NCBI GenBank assembly: GCA_030737875.1
Contig: CM060909.1
Coordinates: forward strand, 392,965,565 to 393,029,564
Reading direction: 5' to 3'
DNA: 64,000 bases
DNA from: Allium sativum
Taxonomy: Eukaryota > Streptophyta > Magnoliopsida > Asparagales > Amaryllidaceae
The position numbers were made by a program, and so were the translations under genes. The stretch's first letter is position 1. Every line of letters starts with the position of its first letter. A model generated the notes under the pieces. The model saw only the letters and a list, made by a program, of their open reading frames with translations. It was not told where the DNA came from and searched no databases. Below, in pieces: positions 34,448 through 46,059 of this stretch.

Positions 34448-35329
34448 TAATTTGTAACAACCTGGTAAATCACACCAATTTAAAAAAATTATTTTAGAAA
34501 TTTTATTGGATTTTGAATATTTAAAATGATTTATTTTAAATAATAACGACTAAAAATTTATTTTAATTGAAGTTAGAACGTATAAATTTATTTTAATTAT
34601 AAAACGAGCCTGAAATGACACGGTAGTTTGAAAATTCGATTTCAAATTTCAATTGAATGTACAGGATTCAAGATAAATCGGATTTCAGTAAAACCAGAAA
34701 TATTCGAATCTGTTTGAAAATATCTTTCCAACGAATATGAAAAATCCAGATTTCATAATGGGAATAAAAAGTTATGTCCAATTGAAAATTCAGAATAGTT
34801 GCTATATAATTAATATAATATATAGGCCTTAAAAATAGTCATTTTGCAAACGGCCTCCGTTTTCGACGAGACCACTTTTATTGGATCCAGAATGTCAAAT
34901 TATTTCTAGATTCCATTTTTTATAATTTTTGGAATTAATATGTGAGAGCGGTGAATTTAAATGCGTTTGGTCAATTCAGTTTGAATTTAATCGACTGGAA
35001 AATGACCGTTTTTCAAACGGTCTCCAAATTTGACGAAATTAGGTTTGTTAGGACCGTATCATCAAAACATAGCTAGATTTATTTTTCTTGAATTTTTGCA
35101 GTCAGTATGTGGCCCGGTAAATTAAAATGTACATTGAAATAAATTTTGAATGTTAAATTAATTTTAATTTTAATGGAAACTGACCGAAACAGTCAAATTG
35201 ATTTATCAGACATATCCCATTGTCAACTGAATGGGGGTAATTAGTTGGGGGTGATAGTCGTTGGGTTTGATTTCGAGTTCATATCAACACAAGGGTATTT
35301 TTGAAATTAAATAAATTAAAATACAAATT

Positions 35330-35349
35330 TATATAAACCTAACCCTAAA
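35330..35349 (+). promoter_or_regulatory. TATA box plus telobox-like sequence (LTR1)
   Basis: TATATAAA 35330-35337 followed at once by CCTAACCCTAAA. LTR2 equivalent at 46942-46960. Likely promoter of the element, with a start site near the GC-rich leader. Confidence 0.5.
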
Positions 35350-35879
35350 TTTTCATTGGTCAAAGCCCAACCCGCGGTCAGACGAGGAATCTCTCCTCTC
35401 TCTCCCTGGACGATGGAAATCGCTCGATCTTTCTTGTCCATTTCTCTCCCAATCCGCCGTGAATTAGATCCTCCTCCTGAAGCAAAAAATCAAAGTCCTT
35501 CCTTCCCTCTTCACATCCATACCCACCTCATCAATTCTCGTGTGGTGATTGGGGGGGCATTCGAGGCTCAAAGGGGCCGACTTTGCGGCAGTTTTCTAGG
35601 CGATCAGGGGTGTCGAGTCGCAAACCATGGCCTGAGCTGGGAGGCGCCATGTCGGCGCTCCAGAGGGTGCCCTTTGATCAACTTCCGTTGGCTACATGTG
35701 GCGGAGGCGACGCAATTTGGAAATGGAGCCATGGGTTTCGACGGTTCTGAGTGATTAACGGTGAGGTTTTTATTTATTTTAATTAATGTAATTAATTAAT
35801 TTGCTAATTAAGCAACGATTAAATTATATAAAATATAGTAACAAATAATATGATTTTTTAAAGTATATACAGCATTGAA

Positions 35880-36230
35880 AAAAAATATTTTTTAGTGTGT
35901 AAATAGCGTTGTTAAAAATATTTTTTTTATTATATAAATAGCTTGTTAAAAATATAATTTTTATTATGTAAATAGCATAGTTAAAAATATAATTTTTATT
36001 ATGTAAATAACATTGTTAAAAATGTGATTTTTATTTTGTAAGTATCATTGTTAAAAATGTGATTTTTATTTTGTAAGTAGCATTGTTAAAAATGTGATTT
36101 TTGTTATGTAAATAGCATTGTTAAAAATGTGATTTTTATTATGTAAATAGTATTGTTAAAAATGTGAATTTTATTTATATAACAACGTTGTTAAAAATAT
36201 GATTTTATCATATAAAGGGAATATTTTTAG
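35880..36230. repeat. AT-rich tandem array, about 36-bp units (LTR1)
   Basis: Around ten units of the type TAAATAGCATTGTTAAAAAT followed by GTGATTTTTATTATG; each pairs AAAAAT with ATTTTT. LTR2 counterpart 47480-47760. Confidence 0.85.
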
Positions 36231-39200
36231 TAAGTTTAAAATATGATTTTTGACTAGTGTATGACATGAAAATATTTTTTAGACAGATAAAAATATGATT
36301 ATTAGCCTATGTAAGCTATTTATAAAATAGTCAAGCTATGAAATAATGATTCTATACTTAAAAATATAATTTTTAACGTATGTATGATATTTATAAAATA
36401 GACATGCTAGATTTTTGAAATTTTTAAGATTGGCAATCAAATCACGGCGGAGTGGAACCCAAAGGTAAGAACTTCTCACTCTAATTCTATTTTCTAGTTA
36501 AATATATATATTAGGATGCAGACGGTGCATAGTAGCACCCGACACCTTTGTTTGAAACCATGGTTGTTTGTTTTGATGGGTTTATTTGTTTGGATTTGGT
36601 TTGGGAAGTGAAATTGATTGATTAGAATTGGTATGTGTATGGCGCGAGCCAGTGTTAGGCGAGGGATAAGGCTAGACCTTATTCCGGTTCTAGTATCGTG
36701 TCGTTATGCAACCAAAATTTTCTAAAATAAAATGTGTTAGTTAAAAATAACAATTTTAATGGGTATATGAACTGTATAAAATATTCATGTGATGAATAAA
36801 ATATTTGAACAATAAAAATATTATTTTTATTGAATGTATGAACTATTAAAAGTAATCATGGGTTGAAATGAATATTTTATAGTTAAAAATAAAAATTTAA
36901 ATGTGTATATGAATAAAATAAATATTCATTTACAAATCGGACGATTTGCTTATGTACACTCATTTGATTGACATTGATTGGGACGATATATTTTACATAT
37001 CGCCCAACTGCACAAATAATATTCAGTATTTGTTGGTTGAAACCCCACACGGGTATTTGGATGATATTTGACATACACTAATCCCAATTGTTTAAATGTA
37101 TGTCAGTCGATTGGTTGACAGACTGTTGTAAGCGTTAAATATTTATATTTAATACTTAAGCAGTTTTGTAATGCACTCTGGATGATGGTTAACTATGTTT
37201 GATTATTGTTGTGTACATGTGTGTATAAAATCAAAATAAATAAAATTATATGGTAATTGACTGTGTCTGATTCCAATTCGGAAAGAACGAATATTTTAAA
37301 ATGATGAATAATGAATATTTTAAAATAACGAATATTTTAAAATAATATTCAGTAACGGATCAAAATATGATTTTGATATTCGATTTGGGATGGACATGAA
37401 AATATTGAAATATATAAAGGCGTGTTTATTAGATTAACACCATTTTGACGTGAACAATATTTATATCGATTTTATTCATTTTTATAATGAATATCGAAAA
37501 GGAAATGATTTCAAAATCTGATATTTTGAATATATTATCATTTATATAATATAATGATAAGGAATATTCAATTTTGATTTAGAATTGAAAACGAAGTTAA
37601 AATCGTTTTAAAACGAATTTATAAAATACGATTTAAATGGAAATCGATGAAATATATATACTATATATGTTTAATAGCCTGAATAGAACGCGCCGCGCTG
37701 CGGCCGTTCGCGAATTTCAACCATTGACTTCGAATTGAGATTACGGGAGATCCGACCATCGGATTTTCCTAAAACTAGAACCTTCGGGTTCATATCAAAA
37801 AGAGCTTTCCAACGAATATAAGAGATTTGAAATCTAACGGTTGGATTTAAAATTCTGTCCAAATCAAATTTGGAAAAGGTCGCTATAAGTGCAGTTCGAT
37901 GACCGTTTATGGAAATCGACTGAAAGGGCCTTAATAAAATTATTAAAAATATTGATAATTTGTGTAAAGTCATAATAAATGATTTGGATAGAATTGGGAT
38001 GAAAAATTCCATATTTGAAAAGATAAAAATATATTTTTATCGAAATGAACTAGTTATTAACTATAATTATAATTCAATTATTTTTAAATAAAGAATTGGA
38101 TTGAGAATGGGTTTTAATATAACCAGAACTTCTAATATATGAATTGGAGTGGATTTGAATGGAAATAATCTTCGGAATATTTCGATATTGGATTCCGTGA
38201 GTATACGGATATTTTTATGGAAATTTGGAAGATATATTTTATATCATAATTTCCAATATGAGATTTGTTGGTTTCATAATTTGATATGGAATATAAGCCG
38301 ATATAATTTCTATTCAGAGCCTTGTATTTAATATCAAATTGGGTTTTGGGTTTTCGTGAATAGTGTCTTCATTAACTCTGTTCTTAGGCCCAGTTGAGGA
38401 AAGAATAAATCTTTTAATTATGATTTAGAGAAGTATCAATTAATTAATATTTAATTGGAATTAAATAAAAGAATTGGATTTTGGGTTCATCGTGAATGGT
38501 GTTTTCAGTAATACTGTCCTTGAATCCCGTGTAAAAAGAATAAATCTTTTAATTAAGAATATCAGAGTTTCCAATTATATTTAATAATTGGAATAAAATG
38601 GAATGTGTATTGGGTTTATTGTGAACTGTGTTTTAATGACATTCGTTCTTTAACCCGATTTACAGTGAAACGTGATTTGGAATTTATAAATCTTTATTCT
38701 AAGATTTAATGGAATTTTCCAAATTAAAGTTTTCCAATTTAAAATAATAAATTCGAATTGAAAGGAATTCGATTTGATAATAATCGAAATGAGCTTCTGT
38801 GGAGGAAGATTGTTAATATATATGGAATTTAAAAGGCTTGGTCGTTATTCCATTTATATTATTGGTCGGATACGGAAGTTGATATCGATTATATATATAT
38901 CGATCTGTTTTCCGTGAAGATTCCATAATTAATGGAATGTGATTTTGGGTTTATCGTGAACTGTTTTTTAAATGACATTAGTTCTTTAACCCAGTTAAAG
39001 ATAGGATTACATGTCTAACATTGTATTTCGAACTGTATTGTTGATCTCTGCTAAATATATATCTGCTTGGTGGTGGAGAATTTATTCTCTTGCTTAACAC
39101 CCTTCTCTAAGACGTACGAGCTTAGAGGTTATATATCGGTAGAAATCAATAGTATGGTGTGGATTGTCGATGCGACATGTTTATGTTTCCAAAGTTAAAT

Positions 39201-39362
39201 AATCATTAATATTAATTTTTGGGAAGACTAAAACTAAGTGGAGTTTTAATGAATCTTTAATTAGATTAAAAAGAGGATGTGATAATTTAAATTATTAAAT
39301 TTGGGAAATGATCGAGAATGGGGTAGCACCAGTTTTACTCCAAGCGGTAGTTAAATCTTTAA

Positions 39363-39821
39363 TTGGATTTGAAATCTAACGTACAGTTCAACCAACTAGC
39401 AAGATTCGGATTGGATTTAGTCAACACTCAGCATAAAAAGGCTCTGCGCTTTGTTAAAGGATTGAATGAGCCACTACACAGCCTAGCCATGACCCATGTA
39501 CCCATGGGAGCAACTTACGAGAAATTGGTGGATATGGCACTACTGCACGAGGAAGACAAGGGCCCGAAAGAGACAAAGAAGGAAGAACCACAGAATAAGA
39601 AAGCGGGGCCCAAAAAGGAAACACAAAAGAAGGATGAGAAGTCTGAAGATAAGAAGGGGAAAAAGTGCTTTACTTGTGGGAGCTCGACTCATCTGAACAA
39701 GGATTGCAGAAAAAGGAAGGGCGCTTGCTTCAACTGTGGGGAGATGGGACACTTCACTAGGGACTGCCCGAAGAGACGAGGACAAGGAGGGCAGGCGAAC
39801 ACTCTTGAGGCTAGTGGCTAG
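39363..39821 (+). pseudogene. gag: Gypsy gag fragment with two zinc knuckles
   Basis: Open frame without its own ATG, similar to gag residues from about 185 of the 61678 element: [34 protein letters not shown], then a Lys/Glu-rich linker and two CCHC knuckles, CFTCGSSTHLNKDC and CFNCGEMGHFTRDC. Gag packages genomic RNA; the knuckles bind it. N-terminal capsid part missing, so truncated and inactive alone. Confidence 0.9.
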
Positions 39822-39825
39822 GATA

Positions 39826-40240
39826 GAAATAGGAAAATTTCTATAGTAGGTTTAATTTCTTTATCTGATTATGTAGTTAAGACTTTTTCTGATTCTGGTA
39901 CTTTGATTTTGTAATCGATACTCTGCACTTTAATACTATTTCTGAATTCAGCTGTAGACTCAGACCCATAAGGGTTATGGACCATCTGTTTGTGATTGGG
40001 GTTTGAGGGATATCTGTGTTAGGCGTCAAGTATGACGCATACATTCTGAGTTTTCGTGGGGTATGATTTTATCATGCTTAGCTTCCTAAGAATCATTAGG
40101 GAACCTGATCTGTACCAGTAGTCTGTAAATATCTAAATACTTTTGATAGGATTTCCAGTTTTGACATTGTCTAAAGAAGGTAATCCTCTGGGTGTCAATT
40201 TGATGTTGGTTTCGGTCTTTGGGGCCGATACTTAGGACCC
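39826..40240 (+). pseudogene. retropepsin remnant of the nested Gypsy copy
   Basis: Continues the gag frame after a stop: ISIVGLISLSDYVVKTFSDS with Asp-Ser-Gly, the aspartic-protease triad in decayed context, then stops; KYDAYILSFRG near 40030-40065 matches the C-terminal protease segment DA.VLGFRG of relatives. After about 40240 the frame jumps to 3' UTR, so the polymerase region is deleted. Confidence 0.65.
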
Positions 40241-40814
40241 ATGTCTAATGGGAACCAAATTTTCGTTCTATCTGTACTCGCTTCCATCATTCGACTGTAT
40301 CCTATCGATCGAATCTTCGAACTTTAGGTAGAAACTAATGGATGTAAACATGTTCTTGAGACATGTTATGTTTGATGGTTGCAAGTGGATGCAAGTGGTT
40401 GCTAGTGGTTGCCCGTGGATGCATATACACACACTAGGCACTAGATCGGCTCGAAAACACTCTCATACTGCATATGGATGGGTGAGCATTTTTCAATTCT
40501 TGTGGATGCAAAATGATTGATTCAGCACATGGATGTTGCATTTGAGTGAATGATTGTGCACTCATATAGAAATAATATATATCATTAGAATTCTATTGCA
40601 TACATGTTGGACTCATGACACTGACATAATTCGCATTAAGGAGGTCAACTGAATCAGTAGACCGCCTGATCTTTGCATTAGATAAGGAACATATACACAC
40701 ACTTTTGCATATGTTCATACAACATTAGAAGTTTTCTAAGGACAATGGATGCTTGTGGATGATGGTTGAGTAGATGGGTGATTGGATAGTAGGACACATT
40801 CTTCTTAACTTGAA

Positions 40815-40849
40815 GATTTCGGGGACGAAATCCTCTAAGGAGGGGAGAA
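40815..40849 (+). other. pre-PPT hairpin and polypurine tract
   Basis: GATTTCG-GGGA-CGAAATC (40815-40832), a seven-pair stem, followed by AAGGAGGGGAGAA up to the LTR's TG at 40850. Same element on the minus strand at 56692-56658. Confidence 0.8.
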
Positions 40850-41062
40850 TGTAACACCCCGTATTTTCTGTAAACATAAGAGTTAAAAAAATCAAGGTAT
40901 AATTAATTTTTAGGAGAAGAAATAAGGGAAACGGGTTGCGCCATTGTGTTCGTCTCGGAAAAATACGCGAAATAGAGTCCGAATTTGCGTAAATCGGAGT
41001 CCGTATGAAGAAGATATGGACGAACGAAGTTAGGCAGAAAAACCGGAAACAGGCCAGAATAC

Positions 41063-41089
41063 ACTGGCGCACTTGTGAAGTGCGCCAGT
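41063..41089. repeat. GC-rich palindrome in U3
   Basis: ACTGGCGCACTT-GTG-AAGTGCGCCAGT, perfect 12-bp arms, followed at 41100-41125 by a degraded second copy. About 200 bp upstream of the TATA box. Confidence 0.85.
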
Positions 41090-41471
41090 ACAAAAATACA
41101 CTGGTGCACCTGCCAAGTGCGCCCATACAAATCCAGCACCGAATTCTGGAGTGTTCTGAGGTGATGTGTCTTCTTTTGAGTGGCTGGATGATGTGTATTC
41201 GAGCTGTGCGATTCTGATGACTTCTGGACTGATCTGAAGGCTCTAAATCACCCTATCCTCCTATAAATACATCCCTAACCTAAACCTAAGTCTCTTGCAT
41301 AATTCTCTAGCCTCCATTGCTCTCTTCTTCTAATTAAAAATAAAAATGGCGTCGCTACTCTGCTAGAATCAAAACTAGAAGTCAATCAACATCATCCTAA
41401 ATTCAAATTTGAGATAAAAGCTTCTGCAACAATTCTGTAACAACTAAAGTTCTTTCTTTAATCCAATCAAG

Positions 41472-44052
41472 GCAAGTACAGTTATTTTCTGCTATAAACA
41501 TTAATTATAATTCTGATATGCTTTTAAATCTGAATCTGAGATTGTATATCTGTCAGATCTGTTTTTCTGTGATTGTTCTGTATCCCTTTCTGCTTCCTTT
41601 CTGTTTCTATAGCCAGGCTACCACGAGCCTGTGCCTAATCTCATAAGAGATTAACGTATGAACGCAAATTTTGGGATAAATAATGAATGATGCGAAATTT
41701 GACGAGACTGAATTGAACATATGACTTTAGATCTGAGGCATAAAATATATTGACATATGACTTGGGATTGGATGCATGAATTTGACTGTAAACATATAAT
41801 TTATATATGTTGTATGCATAGTGTACGTTGTAATCTAGATCTGTAACTAATTAGAGAAATGAACATATGTTATTTAGATCTGTAATTAATTAGAAAAATA
41901 AGCATATGTTATAAACTAGTTTTAGACCTATGCATATTCTGTGATAAAAGAAGAAGAGGAACCACTGTAAGATTACATATGATTTGAGACTTTGGACAAA
42001 ATGCATATAAAAGTCAAGATCTGATTTTTAGAAGATATGATTTAAAGATTTAGATTGTTGGGTATAGTTTGCATAATGATTCATGACTTAAAAAGAAGAA
42101 GATATGGAAACTTAGGTGTAAAAGATTTACATTAATTAGGATATCTATTATTGTGATTACACCTAAATAGGGATTTTTGGATATATGGCATGCATTGAAA
42201 TTAATGGTTATATTTGGTATAATTTATATGTGAATCTGCTGCAAAATGCTAGTTTAACGAAAATTGGAACATATGTTATATGGCAAATTATGTCCATATT
42301 CTGCGCTTATGCAAACATGGAGTATATGTTGTGAATCATGACAATTATGTAGGCATATGAATTTAGGCCAATTTATGATTAGGCAAGGCATGTAAATAGA
42401 ACCTTTAGAAATATTAAATTTGCTAAATCTACTAATTTGCCAAGTTGCCTAAACTGCTAGTTTTGTTATATTGCCTAGACTGCTAATTAGATTGAAATGC
42501 CTAATCTGTTAAATTTGTCGGTTGAAATGCCTAACCTGTTATATACCAAAATCTGCTAAGTTGCTAAATCTGTTAAATCCGTTAAGTCATATAAAATCTG
42601 TTATCTACTAAAATCTGTTATCTGCTGTGTTGATATAATCATCCTGTTATTGATATAATCTGAATTGGCATATATATTGGGCGTGCACATAAACGGTAAA
42701 TTATTAATTAATTGGCCGCAAAGATAAACGTGACTAACTCGAGGTTAGAATGAGTTTGCAGCGTAATTCTTCCCGGAACCGCCCGGCACATCCAGTGGCC
42801 GCAAACAATAGGTTCTAATGTGAGAAGTTAGTCATAACCTGCTTAAGACACGAGGTTAGGTCTGGCTTGTGGCAGAAGTCTGCCCGGAACCGCCCGGCCC
42901 ATCCAGCGGCCACAAGCTAGCGACCTAATGTGAGAGGTCTGGGCATTAATAATTAATTAATGCAAATCTAAGATAAGAATGACGTCTAAAACGTATTGGG
43001 GGAAAATAGGGTTAAACCAACTGGATTAATAGGTGTAGTAAACCCGTCCATGAATCTGTAGGCCCAATACAAAGTTAGACAAATCTGAAAAATCTGTACA
43101 TCTGATCTGTTAGTCTGAAAACTTGTTAATTTAATCTGTGAACTAGTAAATCTGAATTCTGTATGTCTGAACTTGTAAACAAGTTAATATGAGATCTGTT
43201 AGTCTGGGGACACAAGGTTAGGAGGGGAATTTCTTGTGTCATCTGTTGTTTGGGACCCATATTAGTCAGTAACCCTTTCTGGTATCAAAACTTTGACCCA
43301 ACAGTAGGTAGGGTCCGGGCACGCTTACTGAACTAATTATAAGTGGTTCATTCTGATAATGGCGAGGGGTGTTGATGGTGCGTTCCAACCGGGTCATGTG
43401 CGTGCATGGATCCCGGTCTGCCTCTGAGGATGTAAGACGCCGTGACATCTGTAAATAGGTCTGTGCCAATTGGTTGTCACTTTAGGGAGTGATACACCCT
43501 ACTGTGGGGCCGACACAGGATATTTATGTATTAGGGAGCCGATCGCTTGGGGTAGGGTTTTAGGGTACGCTTAGTTCTGTCTGTTTCTGTTGGTACCGTC
43601 TGTTTCTGTTGGGTGGTAACACCTGTCTGTTTCTGTGTGGTACCGTCTGTTCGGGTGGTAAAGGCCCATTACTAGTGTACACCTAATTCTACATTCTGTT
43701 TCCGTAGGGATAAATCTGTTTCTGCTTCTGTCTGTTTCTGATCGGGTAGTAAAGGCCCATTATTAGCATTCTGTTTCTGTTAAAGTATTCTGTACCCGTT
43801 CCTGCTTCAATTTAGACATTAGGGTGACACCTAATTCTGCTATACTAGTATTAGTGCAGAGAAGTGTAAAACAATAGTTTATATCATTCTGTTTTTCTGT
43901 TATATCTGCTACACCTGTTACAGTTATCTCACATCCAGTTTTATGTTCATATCATATTATTATTATCTGTTCATATGCTGAAAGTCACTGGACTTGCCAG
44001 ACTTTTTGTCTGACCCTTGTTGTTTCGCCTCCTTTCTTCCGTTTCCCCCCAG
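41472..44052 (+). other. putative GC-AG leader intron in the nested LTR
   Basis: 5' site CAAG/GCAAGT, the classic strong context for GC-AG introns; branch-like CTGAC 44010-44014 in CAGAC-TTTTT-GTCTG; pyrimidine tract TTTCGCCTCCTTTCTTCC and six C; AG at 44051-44052, followed by GTTATC. Branch A to AG is 39 nt, in the plant range. The promoter at 41262 would give a first exon of about 180 nt. Confidence 0.5.
42732..42940 (+). other. twin nested hairpins (LTR structural module)
   Basis: Hairpin 1 (42732-42833): GACTAACT/AGTTAGTC, TTAGAA/TTCTAA, GTTTGCAGC/GCCGCAAAC, apex CCGG-AACCGC-CCGG. Hairpin 2 (42846-42940): AGAC/GTCT, TTAGGTC/GACCTAA, GCTTGTGGC/GCCACAAGC, apex CCGG-AACCGC-CCGG. Stem sequences differ while pairing is kept. 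Equivalents at 52986-53193, 54903-55108 and 63140-63350. Confidence 0.75.
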
Positions 44053-45064
44053 GTTATCAAAGGAGGGAATACTTTAGCTTGATCCGGATTTCTCTTTGCT
44101 TGAAGTGCTTAAAGTATGGCTTGGCTCTGTATAGCTTCCGTTCCATGGGGATTATGATTTTAAACCATGCATTTTGAAGGCTTTTGAACAAGACTGATAT
44201 TTTGTACTTGAATTCTGAAATTTGAAAGGATGTAACCATATTAATTTCTGTTTCCGCTGTAATAAAGTTAAAAATTTTCAAGTACTGTTTTATCTGTCTT
44301 GTAAGTTTCTGTTCTGTTTACTAAAATGCTCCACCAAAGTTAAGGCATTCCCTTTGTGAGTGACCTTAACGGAGGTGGGGTGTTACAATACTTTTATATT
44401 TGAAGTTCTTTTGTGCACTATGCACTTATAATAGTATCAAATTATTTGTTTTAAACATAGCAAGCATGTTTAGCTATTATAAGGGAAAACCCTATCCTCC
44501 GGCTTGCGTTGCATTGTGTGATGAGACCTGGGTCTTATAATAGCTTTATTTTTCCAAAAAGCATTGCGTTGTTTGTTATATGCACTGGTATTCTTGGGAG
44601 GAAACCCGTTCCATGTTATACAACATGGTCCTTTGATTTAATCCATTTTAAATAAAGTTTTAAATAACTGTTTTAGTTCTCACACCAGTCACATGACTGA
44701 CCTGGAGTTTATTGTTTTAACCTAAACTCTGGGTGCCCCTATTTTCCACATGGGCATCTAGTAGTTTTTGTTTTGCATATATTATATTCACAGGATCCTG
44801 ATTTACAGCTGGAACTATACTCGGAAAGTTCTGTATCTGTGTATTTCTTTCAATTGCGTTATGTATTATTTTTCCACTGCTTTGTAATTTGAATCTCTGA
44901 TATTTATCGAATGTATATTATTTATTCATACTCTATCATATTCTTGTACTCTGATGGAATTGTTGTAATAGCAATGAAATGTTCTTCTGTTTCTCTTCTG
45001 ATTTGTCGTGTTCTCAACTCAATCCGGGATTTCCCGCAAGGGAGAGTTTGGGTCGTTTCATTCG

Positions 45065-45076
45065 TGGTATCAGAAC
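45065..45076 (+). other. primer binding site of the second giant element
   Basis: TGGTATCAGAAC, one mismatch from the tRNA-iMet complement, four bases after the LTR's CA at 45059-45060. Confidence 0.85.
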
Positions 45077-46059
45077 TTTGGTTTACAGAGCTCGAGAACA
45101 AGACATATTTGAACCAACGAAAGAATTCATCAGAGATTGGATTAGTAATATCCAATGAGAATGACTCGCTAGAGGTAGGATCAGTAGTATCCTAGAACGA
45201 GTGTGAATATTAGTGTTTTTAAAATAAAAATGAAAAGCAAATTTTGTTTTGAAAATTTATATTATATTATATGTATTTGAATATTTATTTTAGATTGATT
45301 TAGACAACTGAGTATATGGAGATTTTGAATATACACGTAATTAACATGTATTTGAAGCCTCAAATATACTGGATAGATATAGAATCACACTCTAGTCGCC
45401 CAGAGATGATTCTGATGATCGCTCGAGCATCATCAACATTTATATTCGGGTTTCGAAAGTGAGATATTTATATATTTCTAATTGACTGGTGTGAGAACCA
45501 AAATTAGATAAGATTTATAGTTTGTGAATTGGCATCAAAAATAGGATTTTTGTATATATATAAAAGTTATGTGTTTGAAACAATAATCAACTAATTGATT
45601 GCTGATTGTGTTGTTTGATTAATTAAAATTTTGAACCATTAAGCCAAATTGAATCAAATATTGAACTGACTTGAAAATTGATTGCATAGCATATATGTAC
45701 ATGTGTATATAATGAACAGGTCATAGCAAGGAGGCTAAGAAGAGGAATAAAATTGTGTGCTCGACAAATAGGTATGTGTTTACTATATTTGTTAGGTTTG
45801 GATGATTTTATGAGCCGATTGGCTACCCGCTTGGCTTTTTTTTGGATGATGAGGGCCCTGCGTGGCTAGTTGCAGTTTGAATGTCTTTGGCGAAATTTTT
45901 CGAAAATTTAGGGTGTTTGCCAACTTTTTGAAGAATTTGAAAATTCTTAGAAACTGAAAAGTGGAAGAATGAAATCCAGAATGAAAGTTGAGTTGATTAG
46001 TTAAACAACTTTCAGCTCCGTTCCTTTTCGAGGACGAAAAGATTTTAAGTGGAGGAGAC
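45077..46059 (+). other. non-coding interior of the second giant element
   Basis: Hairpin 1 ATTGGAT/ATCCAAT (45137-45157) and hairpin 2 ACTCG/CGAGT (45165-45169, 45199-45203) with inner TAGGAT/ATCCTA (45177-45182, 45190-45195) correspond to those at 11661-11767. Then about 800 bp of AT-rich DNA without domains, the hairpin CTTTTCG-AGGA-CGAAAAG (46024-46041) and the PPT AAGTGGAGGAGAC to 46059. Confidence 0.75.

Larger units (their letters stand above)
39185..44387 (+). mobile_element. nested, internally deleted Gypsy (Tekay-like) copy
   Basis: Gag fragment, decayed protease, 3' UTR, PPT and one complete 3.54-kb LTR on the plus strand; RT, RNase H, integrase and the 5' LTR are missing. The right boundary is firm (CA at 44386-44387, host LTR sequence resumes). 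The left boundary is uncertain between 39185, where similarity to the sister LTRs fades, and about 39380, where gag begins. Gag and 3' UTR resemble the Tekay element at 53619. Confidence 0.85.
40850..44387 (+). repeat. 3' LTR of the nested Gypsy copy (3538 bp)
   Basis: TGTAACACCCCGTATT...GGTGGGGTGTTACA; the ends form a 10-bp inverted repeat TGTAACACCC/GGGTGTTACA-like. Contents: GC-rich palindrome 41063-41089, TATAAATA 41262-41269 with CCCTAACCTAAACC, GC-AG type donor AAG/GCAAGT at 41472, twin nested hairpins 42732-42940, branch hairpin 43998-44012, acceptor 44052, TTCCGCTG 44252-44259 followed by AATAAA. Confidence 0.9.
35761..44761 (+). other. putative leader intron of LTR1 (carries the nested element)
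   Basis: 5' site TTAACG/GTGAGG at 35761 (LTR2: TTAACG/GTGAGT at 47370, closer to consensus). Branch-like CTGAC 44697-44701 in CAGTC-ACAT-GACTG (44686-44699), TATTTTCC, then TAG ending 44761. A second donor-like AAAG/GTAAGA is at 36465. The nested Gypsy copy lies wholly inside the proposed intron. Confidence 0.3.
34453..45060 (+). repeat. LTR1 of the second giant element, with nested insertion
   Basis: Native sequence 34453 to about 39185 and 44388-45060 (about 5.4 kb). The order mirrors the 4413 element: U3; TATATAAA (35330) with AACCTAACCCTAA; GC-rich leader 35360-35760; 5' splice-like site 35761; AT-rich array 35880-36230; conserved block 39081-39098; CCTCCGGCTTGCGTTGC at 44496; branch hairpin 44686-44699. 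The 132-codon frame at 35356-35754 is the GC-rich leader; in LTR2 the same region stops early, so it is not conserved protein. Confidence 0.88.

Noticed and set aside
35356..35754. 132-codon frame in the GC-rich leader of LTR1
   Set aside because: The counterpart in LTR2 (46968-47159) stops after 63 codons through frameshift and substitutions, so it is not under protein selection.
37671..38012. 113-codon minus-strand frame preserved in both LTRs of the second giant element (also 49203-49544)
   Set aside because: Equal length without indels looked promising, but about a fifth of residues differ with no conservative pattern, there is no domain, and the region coincides with the CCAACGGTT/TCCGAC non-coding block shared with other LTRs.
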